Positions 1-13,700 of a DNA stretch of 64,000 bases are shown here, one piece after another (the first letter of the stretch is position 1; each line of letters begins with the position of its first letter). The notes beneath the pieces are model-generated. The model had not been told where the DNA came from. It saw nothing but the letters and a program-made list of their open reading frames with translations, and ran no database searches. The position numbers and the translations under genes are program-made. Source of the stretch: Glandiceps talaboti (lineage: Eukaryota; Hemichordata; Enteropneusta; Spengelidae); the NCBI RefSeq assembly GCF_964340395.1, contig NC_135571.1:14875721-14939720 (forward strand), written 5' to 3'.

Positions 1-34
1 AATATCAACAAAGCATAGGGAGGCCTATCAAGAA

Positions 35-91
35 CAAATCAATCAATAACAAATCAATCAATAACAAATCAATCAATAACAAATCAATCAA
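35..91. repeat. 15-bp tandem repeat (aacaaatcaatcaat)
   Basis: About four perfect head-to-tail copies of a 15-bp unit. It lies in the DENND5 intron that leaves the left edge of the window. Confidence 0.9.
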
Positions 92-319
92 TGGTGTAAT
101 CATACAATACTAAGTTCTTTTAAAGACTTTCTATTGAAAATCATTCACCAAGAGTGTCTTACTGTTAACCTATTATTCTCTTTAGTTCTATGGAACACAA
201 TACACACTTAACTACTGTTACATCACCTTCCCCTCTCCCCTTTGACACCCAAGAGATTAGACTTTATACCTATACATAAGTGTCTCCTTTCCAACTATAC
301 CGTAATCTTGTAGATCTAG

Positions 320-945
320 TTCCCCTCTCTGTTCCCATTCTCCACCCATCTTTCTCTCCCCCACTCCACTCTTCACCTACATGTATCCCACTCTCCACCC
401 ACCCCACTTTCCATCCATCCATTCCACTCACCCCACTCTCCATCCACACATCTCTTCCCACCCTACTCTCCACCCACCCCACTCTCCACTCACCCCACTC
501 TCCATCCACCCCACTCTCCACTAACCCCACTCACCAACCACCCCACTCTCCACCCACCCGGGACCATCATCCAACTCTCCATCCACCCAACTCTTCATAC
601 ACCCAATTCTCCACCCACCTGGGGACCATCACCCACTCTCCACCCACCCCATTCTCCATCCACCCACTCTCCATCCTTCCCTCTCACCCCCCCCCCCACT
701 CTCCATCCACCCCACTCTCCATCCACCCAACTCCATCCACCCAACTGTCCATCCACCCACTCTCCATCCTTCCCTCTCCACCCCTACTCTCCACCACCCT
801 ACTCTCCGCCCACCCATCTCCATCCACCATCTCTCCATCCACTCAATCTTCACTCACCCCACTCTCCATCCACCCCATTCTCTATCCACCATTTCTCCAT
901 CTACTCAATCTCCACTCACACCACTCTCCATCCATACACAAACAC
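320..945. repeat. C/T-rich minisatellite (cactctccatccacc-like)
   Basis: A degenerate array of 15-18 bp units built on ccactctccatccacc. The plus strand is almost pure pyrimidine plus A. It ends about 20 nt from the splice donor of DENND5 exon 4 (intron start at 966, minus strand). Long open frames across it on both strands come from its periodicity and are not genes. Confidence 0.9.
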
Positions 946-966
946 TAGTCTGGTGACCAAACTGAC

Positions 967-1154
967 CTCATTAGGTAGGTTTAATTCAGACCTATCTTCT
1001 TTACCACTAGAGTGTAAACCCATGATAAATGGTACTGGGGCATCCAAGAAATGTAACATAGATGCTGGCAGTATAGGAACATAGACATGTTGCCATGTAA
1101 ATGGGAATAATAAGGCACCAAGGCATTCTGCTACGAGTACTAATCTTTGGTAAT
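967..1154 (-). CDS. DENND5: DENND5, coding exon 4 (central DENN module)
   Basis: This exon encodes residues 281-343 of the reconstructed protein, continuing the DENN Rab-exchange module. The translation contains [20 protein letters not shown] and [12 protein letters not shown], which I recognise as near-identical to vertebrate DENND5A/B. The acceptor is ttgattacag before AT. These two bases complete an Asp codon begun by the final G of exon 3, giving LLYSKDYQRL. The donor is AATGAG followed by gtcagt, so the exon ends in phase 0 after LPNE. Its length of 188 nt equals 2 plus 62 codons. The next exon should begin with a sequence like the vertebrate LCFVDVDNHF and lies beyond the left edge. A pyrimidine-rich minisatellite starts about 20 nt past the donor. 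Confidence 0.95.
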
Positions 1155-1255
1155 CTGTAATCAAAGACAATCAGCAATATTTATAGACAAATACTCCTAC
1201 TACAACTTTAATACACATGTCTCTGATACAATTATACAATTATACAATTATACAA

Positions 1256-1515
1256 TTATACATACATACATACATACATACATACATACACACATACAAT
1301 TATACATACATACATACATACATACATACATACATACATACATACATACATACACACACAGACACACATACATACATACATACATACATACATACATACA
1401 TACATACATACATACATACATACATACATACATACATACATACATACATACATACATACATACATACACACACAGACACACATACATACATACATACATA
1501 CATACATACATACAT

Positions 1516-1550
<35 letters not shown>

Positions 1551-1640
1551 TACATACATACACACACACACATACATACATACATACATACATACATACA
1601 TACATACATACATACATACATACATACATACATACATGTA
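1256..1640. repeat. (CATA)n / (CA)n microsatellite
   Basis: Long tetranucleotide array with short CA and CAGA interruptions, about 100 nt upstream (in gene orientation) of the DENND5 exon 4 acceptor. Its IHTY and MYVC open frames are artefacts of the repeat. Confidence 0.97.
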
Positions 1641-2529
1641 CATACATTATCTAGTTTTTATGTTGTACAAGTTTGTAGATGTTAGCCACAATACTGCTTT
1701 AACTACATGTACAGTAGTATTGAATTAAACTTTTGTTCCACACAAAACTTGAAAATTATACCTGAAATTTTTGAATTTTTGAATTTTTAAATCAGGGCAC
1801 TTAACCCATCTCTGAAAAGAGACAGAGCCTGAGGCCATTACAAATTTGCTGGCATTTATAACTTATTTTGTACTACAGCAGGAACATGAAATGATCACGG
1901 AAGACTTAGTATACATCATATCCTACACATTTTATGTTCCCCATGAATGATTTAGATAGATAAGAATCACACCTTAACAGACCACTCATTGCAAAATAAA
2001 CATTTACCACCTGACCCCAATTCACACACGCACGCATGCATGCATGCACACACGCACGTGCACACACAATGTCCTTGGAACAAAGAAGCCATTGAATATC
2101 ATCACAGTGCAGGGTCAGATTTTGACACTTATAATTTGATTTACTACATGTACATGTACATGTAGCAAGAATTTGTCTGCTTGCATGGTTCCCCCATAGT
2201 GACATATGTAGGGCCAGTTTGTGAGCAGGGTGTGGTGTTGATTGCATTTATAATCACTGTAATCACAATCTGACCAAAAATCACACTTTTTGACTCAAGC
2301 AAGACTCTTTATCATGTCTGTAGCATGAATGAACCTGTTTTAATCATAGACAGTGTCTATTAATTTAGCTGTGCTAAAAACAGTGTTTCCAAGCAACCTC
2401 AAACAGAGATTAATCTTGATGCCATTGACATTGAGATGTGAAGTAGCCCATAAAAGATTTAATGGCTTCATGGCATCAATAAAACAAGAACCTTTCATTT
2501 CCAGGCCGAGTCAAAGCATTTTTTAACAC
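1641..2529. other. DENND5 intron 3, no recognisable gene
   Basis: AT-rich intron sequence. It contains a short alternating gcatgcatgc/cacacgcac patch (about 2026-2068) and an acatgtacatgtacatgtag patch (about 2145-2164). No coding signal is seen. Confidence 0.6.
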
Positions 2530-2699
2530 CACAAATCATGTTTTTTTACCCAAAATGCACAACTCTGATGCAATCATTTTCATTTGCACAAAGTCCGATC
2601 TACACACTCTAAGTAATGTTCCCTGCAAGCCGATTGGTCTAGTGGTTTTTGACTTTAAGTCGTTTACACACACACGCACGCACACACATACGTACACGT

Positions 2700-2763
<64 letters not shown>

Positions 2764-2815
2764 TTCTCCATAGCTATAGCAATACTGAACCTCAGTTCAG
2801 TTGTGTTAAAAATAC
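2530..2815 (+). mobile_element. 3' end of the unclassified interspersed repeat family, with (CA)n
   Basis: This matches the 3' third of the longer copies at 17.2-18.7 and 50.3-52.2 kb: ctgatgcaatcattttcatt, then gactttaagt.gtttacaca, then a CA tract (about 2668-2761), then tagc.atactgaac and gttcagttgtg.taaaaa. The last part can fold back on itself (ctgaac/gttcag). The copy is 5' truncated and has no coding capacity. Confidence 0.7.
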
Positions 2816-3261
2816 AAGTACCTAGAGCTACGTATCAGACTCATGCCACCCAAGAATGCATGTAATGTAATGTGTGCATTTACCAGTTTTGAAAGGACTA
2901 CCTATAATTATCATGATAACTTGATCATAGCCTAGAATGGCAGGAACAGTTAAGAGAAAAAAGTTTGGTAGAACATGTACATAAATGTAGGGTGATACAG
3001 GTTTTGGATCTGCCCTCACATAGGTGAAGATTTATAGTTTGTTTATATGATAAGAATATTTATCAGATGCACACTGAATATTCATGTCTCCTAAGAGCTT
3101 ATCAAGGTTTGTCAGATGTAGTCCAAGTGACTTCATGATATGATAGCACTATTAATAGGGTGGCCAATGTATTTTGTAAAGTTGTATTTATGGACAATAT
3201 GATTACTGACTTGGAAAGAGAACACTTAGAGGATCAAAATATAACAAACATCAACAAAATC
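2816..3261. other. DENND5 intron 3, nothing recognisable
   Basis: Unique-looking AT-rich intron DNA between an interspersed repeat and a minisatellite. Confidence 0.5.
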
Positions 3262-3685
3262 GGTCACTTATTAACATACCAACTTATACTCTCACTTATT
3301 AACATACCAACTTATACTCTCACTTATTAACATACCAACTTATACTCTCACTTATTAACATACCAACTTATACTCTCACTTATTAACATACCAACTTATA
3401 CTCACATACCAACTTATACTCTCACTTATTAACATACCAACTTATACTCACATACCAACTTATACTCACATACCAACTTATACTCACATACCAACTTATA
3501 CTCACATACCAACTTATACTCACATACCAACTTATACTCACATACCAACTTATACTCACATACCAACTTATACTCACATACCAACTTATACTCACATACC
3601 AACTTATCCTCACATACCAACTTATACTCACATACCAACTTATACTCACATACCAACTTATACTCACATACCAACTTATACTCTC
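3262..3685. repeat. Minisatellite of 28-bp then 18-bp units at the DENND5 exon 3 donor
   Basis: The left part is about six copies of a 28-bp unit (ctcacttattaacatacc...). The right part is about sixteen copies of an 18-bp unit (actcacataccaacttat). The right edge is about 23 nt from the DENND5 exon 3 splice donor at 3708. On the minus (transcribed) strand each unit contains ggtatgtgagt, a donor-like string. Confidence 0.95.
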
Positions 3686-3708
3686 ATACAATGGAACTTT
3701 GTTCTTAC

Positions 3709-4342
3709 CCTTTGAGTACAGAAGAATTTGATTCTCCAGCAAAGCACACGTAAATAATTGTACTAAGTTATCCACATCCAGAATTGCCAACAGTTTACGA
3801 AAAGAGAAATCACACAATGGCAACTCTGATGCTCCAGGTCTCTGACATAAGATAGGTGATCTTACTCCATTGAAGCGCATACTCCTTCCCACTGGAGGCA
3901 AAGGAACTTCATATAGGATATTATACACATAGCTCTCAATAGGAAGGGGAGGGTTTTCATTTGATGCAATAGCTTCATAAAGTTGTGTTAGGAACCTTTG
4001 AGGGGCTCTGATGAAAGGTTGCTGTGTTATAATACAAATACACTTGGTGACATACAGTGTGTTTTTACACATGTCATAATTAGTCATGTTAGTGTAGACA
4101 TGGCTGTGATTAGCTGATTTCTCCCACTCCTCCTGGACTGCACTTCTACCAAATTCTGCTTCGTACATAGCTTCCAAAGACTGCATGGCAACACATATTT
4201 GTTTATTACGAACCTCTTCATAGAAAGTAAGTGCAGCACCATAAATTCGTGACCCATCTTCTCTGGTAATTAGAAATGTATGATATCTGCATTCCTTGTT
4301 TTGTTCCTCCGTACTAAATGACAAGCCTTTGGGCATACATAG
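3709..4342 (-). CDS. DENND5: DENND5, coding exon 3 (uDENN and start of cDENN)
   Basis: The largest exon, encoding residues 70-280. It carries most of the upstream DENN region and the beginning of the core DENN domain, the fold by which this family acts on Rab GTPases. Family members bind Rab6 and are reported exchange factors for Rab39. Diagnostic matches to DENND5A/B include LCMPKGL at the start, FLITREDGSRIYG, LTFYEEV, LYVTKCICIIT, ESYVYNILYEVPLPPVGRSM and LVQLFTCALLENQILLYS. The acceptor is ttttcttgtag before CTA in phase 0. The donor is TCAAAGG followed by gtaagaac, which leaves phase 1 and matches the start of exon 4. Reading on past the donor runs into a minisatellite and gives an artefactual ISWYVS repeat. 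The region between FGRSAVQEE and NTLYVTK is shorter and more diverged than I expect for vertebrates. Confidence 0.97.
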
Positions 4343-4466
4343 CTACAAGAAAACAAAAATATCATTGACATATTTAAGGATATGTAATGTGTTTCTTTTG
4401 CTAAGCTGTGATACTCTGTCAACTGGGTGAAATTTACTCAGAGTATTTAGAAACCTATAGATTCAT

Positions 4467-5006
4467 GTTTTGTATAAGATTGTCGACAGCCCTGATCTGT
4501 GACACTGGTACATTTTGTATAGATTGTCGACAGCCCTGATCTGTGACACTGGTACATTTTGTATAAGATTGTCGACAGCCCTGATCTGTGACACTGGTAC
4601 ATTTTGTATAGATTGTCGACAGCCCTGATCTGTGACACTGGTACATTTTGTATAGATTGTCGACAGCCCTGATCTGTGACACTGGTACATTTTGTATAGA
4701 TTGTCGACAGCCCTGATCTGTGACACTGGTACATTTTGTATAGATTGTTGACAGCCCTGATCTGTGACACTGGTACATTTTGCATAGATTGTTGACAGCC
4801 CTGATCTGTGACACTGGTACATTTTGTATAGATTGTCGACAGCCCTGATCTGTGACACTGGTACATTTTGTATAGATTGTCGACAGCCCTGATCTGTGAC
4901 ACTGGTACATTTTGTATAGATTGTCGACAGCCCTGATCTGTGACACTGGTACATTTTGTATAGATTGTCGACAGCCCTGATCTGTGACACTGGTACATTT
5001 TGTATA
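4467..5006. repeat. 44-bp minisatellite, about 12 copies
   Basis: Highly homogeneous 44-bp units containing gattgtcgacagccctgatc and tgtgacactggtacattttg, with one-base length variants (tatag/tataag). It lies about 125 nt upstream, in gene orientation, of the DENND5 exon 3 acceptor. Because 44 is not a multiple of three, each frame cycles through all three translations. It is not coding. Confidence 0.97.
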
Positions 5007-5215
5007 TTAATAGTGTACATATGCAGCTATCCAAACCTGGAATTCTGTGCACATGTGATGAAACTCACACCACTAAAAAGACTAGAAACACGGCTTTTCC
5101 CTTGATGTGATGATGCGATAATCTTTAAATCCTAATTAGGGGCCGTTGTTTAGGTATGAAGTTGTGATGTTACGTTTCATCACGTAATTAAGTAATGCGA
5201 TATTTGGGCCTGAGT

Positions 5216-5690
5216 AACTGCAATAATTGTAGCGTTTGATGTGATTTTGAAGACTTTCTTCTGTGTTTGTACTTTTTTTCGTTCCGATGTTTAACTGGAA
5301 GCTACAATTCCTACATTAAATGTAAACGTAAATAGACGGAAGCCATTCAGATCTAAATCGCAAAGTTGGGTGATAGAGGAACTGTGGTTGGGTGGATTAT
5401 TCTGCTAAATTATGCCATGCCTGCCAAAAATTCAGATATTTCCTAACTCCATCATTAATTACGGAGCCTTCAAGACCCAAGAAGTGTTGAGAGGTATCCC
5501 AATTTCCATCAAATAGCAAATGTAGCATGCATGCAGCAGGCAGTTGCTCACGTTTTTAGCGTGATCTCGTCTATTTTGGTTAACATTACAGGAATTTGTA
5601 GCGTTTGCTTCCCGTTTAACATCAGAACAAAAAAGTGGGCATAAAAACAAGAAAAATCTCTCAAATCACAGCAAATCCTACACTCAGATA
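5216..5690. mobile_element. Small foldback (MITE-like) element, copy 1
   Basis: The left arm (gcaataattgtagcgtttga ... ttttttcgttccgatgttta) is an imperfect inverted copy of the right arm (ggaatttgtagcgtttgctt ... catcagaacaaaaaagtggg ... ctctcaaatcacagcaaatc). The arms are about 125 bp and there is no ORF. The same family recurs at 23095-23550. Target duplications were not resolved. Confidence 0.7.
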
Positions 5691-7775
5691 GAGCCAGAGA
5701 TACTCCCAACTGGATGTTGACTCCTAGAATATGCGCAAGGACGACCATATCGACATATGATAGAAGATGCATGACCGATAAAGCAATGAAGTAAAAAAAC
5801 TGACGGGCTACAAGCAAGGGTAGTAGAGTCAAAGTGTAGTTTATTTGAAGTGTAGTTTATTTTAATCCCTGGCCTACAGTAGTAGTATCCATTTTTTAAA
5901 TGATCTTTCAGCAAAATGTAGCATATGTACAACGGTATATCAATGGACGGTTTGATAATTCACGTTCTGATTTACCAGAGGAAAAAGATCTATAACATCA
6001 TGCTATTTGAATTCCGGTGTCAAAATCCTTGTAAAAAATCACTTATTATATATTTAAGGAAGAAGCAACTTTAACAGAGCATAATTCATCTGAAACTGTA
6101 GTGATTTTGATTCTGACTGCGTGGCGGTCTACATTTCCGGTCATAGACCACATTTACTAACCTTTGACCTTTTCCGATAGAAACTGGTCGAGTCAAATGC
6201 GAAAAACTGTTTAGACCCATAGTATCATTTTGCACAACATTCGACAGTTTTCGGAAAGAGTTTAAAACAAAAGGCATGCTTGAAGGGTGAGCGTGACAGT
6301 AGGGAGAGGGATTAAGAGCCCCATTTACACCTAATACAGTAGGTGTTTCCAGTCTGTTCGTTAGTGGTCTGAGGATGAAGTACATGTAGCCTTAGTTACA
6401 GAGGAATTTTAATCTGCATATTACAAAGTATTTAAAAGTTGTTACAAAATATTAGAAGTTAATTGATGTTTATAGATTGATGTTAGCAGAGGCGATGTTA
6501 GCAGAGGTTGTGGTAGCTTTTTTCTGTGTCCTAGGTCCTGGGACGCATTCCTGCCAAAATTAGCATCAAAATCCCATTGCAGCGCATCTTTTCCAAATTT
6601 GCATGCACACTACATGTACAAATGTAAATACATGTACATGAACACATCAGTGTCATTCTTGAACGATGCGTTACATGTGAACTTTGTTCACCCAAAACAA
6701 CGCTTCGACGCACATGTAGTGAATTGTAAATTCATGCAATGCATTCAGTTTGAATGAGAATGAAATCATGACGTGGCAGTATGAATTCATCTAAACGAAG
6801 TTTTCAGCATCGACTACTGTCCACTGATGTGGTAATAGTATTTAATCATCACTTCACCCGTTGGGGAAGATGCTTTGCCGTAATGGCCATGCTATTGATG
6901 GAAACCCTTTCTAACAACATCCGTTAATAAGTAACCAATCACGTGGATAAGTAATGATAATATCACATAGTTTCTAAACTACCCAAGATGTGCAGGAAAT
7001 GGTCATGGGACACATGAAACTGTTGAAACATTTTGCATACGATGGGTCATATTCAAATTTCACAGGTCACACTGCACATAGAGATTTACAAATTGAAGGT
7101 AGTTACAATCAGAACTGACTAAATCCATGATGTCTTGTTCTACAACTTCGAAACAAATATGACAACTGTACGTTTGCAAACAGTAAGCCATATTTGTCCC
7201 ATTTATGACGGGTCCCCAGTGATGCATTCATCAAAAAAAAGCATCCCAAGTGTCGAATTTGGCATCAAATATGCACAAATAACGTGTTAATGTGCCTTCT
7301 GGTTAGATATTAACACTAGGGCAGATTTCCATAACTTACATGTAATATGCAAAGACAATCGTAATACTTAGCGTAGTCACGTGATGACGACAATAAAATG
7401 AGTAGTATGCCAACTCTTTATGGAGGTGTTATAGATTCTTAGTAGCTTTAATTACTTGTGTTTTCATGTGAAATGATTTTGATTTTAAGTTCACGTGCAA
7501 TAATAAATCAAGTCTCCTTCCAGTGAAAAGCTGTTGTGCTAGAGTCTTTGCTGTATGCTGTGAGATTTGTCGTCCCTCCCTTCCTGTGTAACTGACTGTT
7601 TGGTAACGCTTGATAGTTTAAGATCCAGAGTAGAACAACAACTACCTACTCCTCAACCATATTACATGGGTGCAGCGATTTCTTGGATCTACAAGCAAAT
7701 CAGCACCTGAGCTATTCGGACGAAGCAGTGGTTCGTTGGATGGTCCACAGTGTATAAGAACAAGGGAAGCAAGTA
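5691..7775. other. DENND5 intron 2, no recognisable gene
   Basis: I read both strands for coding exons and repeat families and recognise nothing beyond acatgta-rich patches. The open frames here are short and lack recognisable motifs. Confidence 0.5.
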
Positions 7776-10700
7776 GTACTGTACAGTAACTGTACAGTTA
7801 CCTGTGGTACTTGTAAAGTTACTGTTATAGAGGGACTGTTGTAACTGTAGAGTTATCTGTAGTACTTGTAAAGTTACTGTTATAGAGGGACTGTTGTAAC
7901 TGTACAGTTATCTGTAGTACTTGTAAAGTTACTATTATAGAGGGACTGTTGTAACTGTAGAGTTATCTGTAGTACTTGTAAAGTTACTGTTATAGAGGGA
8001 CTGTTGTAACTGTACAGTTATCTGTAGTACTTGTAAAGTTACTGTTATAGAGGGAATGTTGTAACTGTAGAATTATCTGTAGTACTTGTAAAGTTACTAT
8101 TATAGAGGGACTGTTGTAACTGTACAGTTATCTGTAGTACTTGTAAAGTTACTGTTATAGAGGGAATGTTGTAACTGTAGAATTATCTGTGGTACTTGTA
8201 AAGTTACTGTTATAGAGGGACTGTTGTAACTGTAGAGTTACCTGTAGTACTTGTAAAGTTACTGTTATAGAGGGACTGTTGTAACTGTAGAGTTATCTGT
8301 AGTACTTGTAAAGTTACTGTTATAGAGGGACTGTTGTAACTGTACAGTTACCTGTAGTACTTGTAAAGTTACTATTATAGAGGGACTGTTGTAACTGTAG
8401 AGTTACCTGTAGTACTTGTAAAGTTACTGTTATAGAGGGACTGTTGTAACTGTACAGTTACCTGTAGTACTTGTAAAGTTACTATTATAGAGGGACTGTT
8501 GTAACTGTACAGTTACCTGTAGTACTTGTAAAGTTACTATTATACAAGGACTGTTGTAACTGTAGAGTTATCTGTAGTACTTGTAAAGTTACTGTTATAG
8601 AGGGACTGTTGTAACTGTACAGTTATCTGTAGTACTTGTAAAGTTACTGTTATAGAGGGACTGTTGTAACTGTACAGTTATCTGTAGTACTTGTAAAGTT
8701 ACTGTTATAGAGGGACTGTTGTAACTGTACAGTTACCTGTAGTACTTGTAAAGTTACTATTATAGAGGGACTGTTGTAACTGTAGAGTTACCTGTAGTAC
8801 TTGTAAAGTTACTGTTATAGAGGGACTGTTGTAACTGTACAGTTACCTGTAGTACTTGTAAAGTTACTATTATAGAGGGACTGTTGTAACTGTACAGTTA
8901 CCTGTAGTACTTGTAAAGTTACTATTATACAAGGACTGTTGTAACTGTAGAGTTATCTGTAGTACTTGTAAAGTTACTGTTATAGAGGGACTGTTGTAAC
9001 TGTACAGTTATCTGTAGTACTTGTAAAGTTACTGTTATAGAGGGACTGTTGTAACTGTACAGTTACCTGTAGTACTTGTAAAGTTACTATTATAGAGGGA
9101 CTGTTGTAACTGTAGAGTTACCTGTAGTACTTGTAAAGTTACTGTTATAGAGGGACTGTTGTAACTGTACAGTTACCTGTAGTACTTGTAAAGTTACTAT
9201 TATAGAGGGACTGTTGTAACTGTACAGTTACCTATAGTACTTGTAAAGTTACTATTATAGAGGGACTGTTGTAACTGTAGAGTTATCTGTAGTACTTGTA
9301 AAGTTACTGTTACAGAGGGACTGTTGTAACTGTAGAGTTATCTGTAGTACTTGTAAAGTTACTGTTATAGAGGGACTGTTGTAACTGTACAGTTACCTGT
9401 AGTACTTGTAAAGTTACTATTATAGAGGGACTGTTGTAACTGTAGAGTTATCTGTAGTACTTGTAAAGTTACTGCTATAGAGGGACTGTTGTAACTGTAC
9501 AGTTACCTGTAGTACTTGTAAAGTTACTATTATAGAGGGACTGTTGTAACTGTACAGTTACCTGTGGTACTTGTAAAGTTACTGTTATAGAGGGACTGTT
9601 GTAACTGTACAGTTACCTGTGGTACTTGTAAAGTTACTATTATAGAGGGACTGTTGTAACTGTAGAGTTACCTGTGGTACTTGTAAAGTTACTGTTATAG
9701 AGGGACTGTTGTAACTGTACAGTTACCTGTAGTACTTGTAAAGTTACTGCTATAGAGGGACTGTTGTAACTGTAGAGTTATCTGTAGTACTTGTAAAGTT
9801 ACTGTTATAGAGGGACTGTTGTAACTGTACAGTTATCTGTAGTACTTGTAAAGTTACTATTATAGAGGGACTGTTGTAACTGTACAGTTACCTGTGGTAC
9901 TTGTAAAGTTACTATTATAGAGGGACTGTTGTAACTGTAGAGTTATCTGTAGTACTTGTAAAGTTACTGTTATAGAGGGACTGTTGTAACTGTACAGTTA
10001 TCTGTAGTACTTGTAAAGTTACTGTTATAGAGGGACTGTTGTAACTGTAGAGTTATCTGTAGTACTTGTAAAGTTACTATTATAGAGGGACTGTTGTAAC
10101 TGTACAGTTATCTGTAGTACTTGTAAAGTTACTATTATAGAGGGACTGTTGTAACTGTACAGTTACCTGTGGTACTTGTAAAGTTACTGTTATAGAGGGA
10201 CTGTTGTAACTGTACAGTTATCTGTAGTACTTGTAAAGTTACTGTTATAGAGGGACTGTTGTAACTGTAGAGTTATCTGTAGTACTTGTAAAGTTACTAT
10301 TATAGAGGGACTGTTGTAACTGTACAGTTACCTGTAGTACTTGTAAAGTTACTGTTATAGAGGGACTGTTGTAACTGTAGAGTTATCTGTAGTACTTGTA
10401 AAGTTACTGTTATAGAGGGACTGTTGTAACTGTACAATTATCTGTAGTACTTGTAAAGTTACTGTTATAGAGGGACTGTTGTAACTGTAGAGTTATCTGT
10501 AGTACTTGTAAAGTTACTATTATACAAGGACTGTTGTAACTGTACAGTTACCTGTAGTACTTGTAAAGTTACTGTTATAGAGGGACTGTTGTAACTGTAG
10601 AGTTATCTGTAGTACTTGTAAAGTTACTGTTATAGAGGGACTGTTGTAACTGTAGAGTTATCTGTAGTACTTGTAAAGTTACTGTTATAGAGGGACTGTT

Positions 10701-13700
10701 GTAACTGTAGAGTTACTTGTAGTACTTGTAAAGTTACTATTATAGAGGGACTGTTGTAACTGTAGAGTTATCTGTAGTACTTGTAAAGTTACTATTATAG
10801 AGGGACTGTTGTAACTGTAGAGTTACCTGTAGTACTTGTAAAGTTACTATTATAGAGGGACTGTTGTAACTGTACAGTTACCTGTAGTACATGTAAAGTT
10901 ACTGTTATAGAGGGACTGTTGTAACTGTAGAGTTACCTGTAGTACTTGTAAAGTTACTATTATAGAGGGACTGTTGTAACTGTAGAGTTACCTGTAGTAC
11001 TTGTAAAGTTACTATTATAGAGGGACTGTTGTAACTGTACAGTTACCTGTAGTACATGTAAAGTTACTGTTATAGAGGGACTGTTGTAACTGTAGAGTTA
11101 CCTGTAGTACTTGTAAAGTTACTATTATAGAGGGACTGTTGTAACTGTACAGTTACCTGTAGTACTTGTAAAGTTACTGTTATAGAGGGACTGTTGTAAC
11201 TGTAGAGTTACCTGTAGTACTTGTAAAGTTACTATTATAGAGGGACTGTTGTAACTGTAGAGTTATCTGTAGTACTTGTAAAGTTACTGCTATAGAGGGA
11301 CTGTTGTAACTGTACAGTTATCTGTAGTACTTGTAAAGTTACTGTTATAGAGGGACTGTTGTAACTGTACAGTTACCTGTGGTACTTGTAAAGTTACTAT
11401 TATAGAGGGACTGTTGTAACTGTAGAGTTATCTGTAGTACTTGTAAAGTTACTGTTATAGAGGGACTGTTGTAACTGTACAGTTATCTGTAGTACTTGTA
11501 AAGTTACTGTTATAGAGGGACTGTTGTAACTGTACAGTTATCTGTAGTACTTGTAAAGTTACTATTATAGAGGGACTGTTGTAACTGTACAGTTACCTGT
11601 GGTACTTGTAAAGTTACTGTTATAGAGGGACTGTTGTAACTGTACAGTTATCTGTAGTACTTGTAAAGTTACTGTTATAGAGGGACTGTTGTAACTGTAG
11701 AGTTATCTGTAGTACTTGTAAAGTTACTATTATAGAGGGACTGTTGTAACTGTACAGTTACCTGTAGTACTTGTAAAGTTACTGTTATAGAGGGACTGTT
11801 GTAACTGTAGAGTTATCTGTAGTACTTGTAAAGTTACTGTTATAGAGGGACTGTTGTAACTGTACAATTATCTGTAGTACTTGTAAAGTTACTGTTATAG
11901 AGGGACTGTTGTAACTGTAGAGTTATCTGTAGTACTTGTAAAGTTACTATTATACAAGGACTGTTGTAACTGTACAGTTACCTGTAGTACTTGTAAAGTT
12001 ACTGTTATAGAGGGACTGTTGTAACTGTAGAGTTATCTGTAGTACTTGTAAAGTTACTGTTATAGAGGGACTGTTGTAACTGTAGAGTTATCTGTAGTAC
12101 TTGTAAAGTTACTGTTATAGAGGGACTGTTGTAACTGTAGAGTTACCTGTAGTACTTGTAAAGTTACTATTATAGAGGGACTGTTGTAACTGTAGAGTTA
12201 TCTGTAGTACTTGTAAAGTTACTATTATAGAGGGACTGTTGTAACTGTAGAGTTACCTGTAGTACTTGTAAAGTTACTATTATAGAGGGACTGTTGTAAC
12301 TGTACAGTTACCTGTAGTACATGTAAAGTTACTGTTATAGAGGGACTGTTGTAACTGTAGAGTTACCTGTAGTACTTGTAAAGTTACTATTATAGAGGGA
12401 CTGTTGTAACTGTAGAGTTACCTGTAGTACTTGTAAAGTTACTATTATAGAGGGACTGTTGTAACTGTACAGTTACCTGTAGTACATGTAAAGTTACTGT
12501 TATAGAGGGACTGTTGTAACTGTAGAGTTACCTGTAGTACTTGTAAAGTTACTATTATAGAGGGACTGTTGTAACTGTACAGTTACCTGTAGTACTTGTA
12601 AAGTTACTGTTATAGAGGGACTGTTGTAACTGTAGAGTTACCTGTAGTACTTGTAAAGTTACTATTATAGAGGGACTGTTGTAACTGTAGAGTTATCTGT
12701 AGTACTTGTAAAGTTACTATTATAGAGGGACTGTTGTAACTGTACAGTTACCTGTAGTACTTGTAAAGTTACTGTTATAGAGGGACTGTTGTAACTGTAG
12801 AGTTATCTGTAGTACTTGTAAAGTTACTGTTATAGAGGGACTGTTGTAACTGTACAGTTACCTGTAGTACTTGTAAAGTTACTATTATAGAGGGACTGTT
12901 GTAACTGTAGAGTTATCTGTAGTACTTGTAAAGTTACTGTTATAGAGGGACTGTTGTAACTGTACAGTTATCTGTAGTACTTGTAAAGTTACTGTTATAG
13001 AGGGACTGTTGTAACTGTACAGTTATCTGTAGTACTTGTAAAGTTACTATTATAGAGGGACTGTTGTAACTGTACAGTTACCTGTGGTACTTGTAAAGTT
13101 ACTGTTATAGAGGGACTGTTGTAACTGTACAGTTATCTGTAGTACTTGTAAAGTTACTGTTATAGAGGGACTGTTGTAACTGTAGAGTTATCTGTAGTAC
13201 TTGTAAAGTTACTATTATAGAGGGACTGTTGTAACTGTACAGTTACCTGTAGTACTTGTAAAGTTACTGTTATAGAGGGACTGTTGTAACTGTAGAGTTA
13301 TCTGTAGTACTTGTAAAGTTACTGTTATAGAGGGACTGTTGTAACTGTACAATTATCTGTAGTACTTGTAAAGTTACTGTTATAGAGGGACTGTTGTAAC
13401 TGTAGAGTTATCTGTAGTACTTGTAAAGTTACTATTATACAAGGACTGTTGTAACTGTACAGTTACCTGTAGTACTTGTAAAGTTACTGTTATAGAGGGA
13501 CTGTTGTAACTGTAGAGTTATCTGTAGTACTTGTAAAGTTACTGTTATAGAGGGACTGTTGTAACTGTAGAGTTATCTGTAGTACTTGTAAAGTTACTGT
13601 TATAGAGGGACTGTTGTAACTGTAGAGTTACCTGTAGTACTTGTAAAGTTACTATTATAGAGGGACTGTTGTAACTGTAGAGTTATCTGTAGTACTTGTA

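Noticed and set aside
280-948. 222-codon Ser/Pro/His-rich open frame and its minus-strand shadow
   Set aside because: It follows the pyrimidine-rich minisatellite. The true coding sequence is the neighbouring minus-strand DENND5 exon.
1147-1728. Long open frames of IHTY / MYVC repeats
   Set aside because: They are produced on all frames by a CATA/CA microsatellite without stop codons.
3429-3708. ISWYVS / YKLVCE repeat extension of the DENND5 frame
   Set aside because: It is read-through beyond a good gtaagaac donor into an intronic minisatellite. The next exon joins precisely at that donor.
4447-5052. Three overlapping ~200-codon minus-strand frames
   Set aside because: The same 44-bp repeat is read in three phases (44 is not divisible by three, so frames cycle). 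There is no independent coding evidence.
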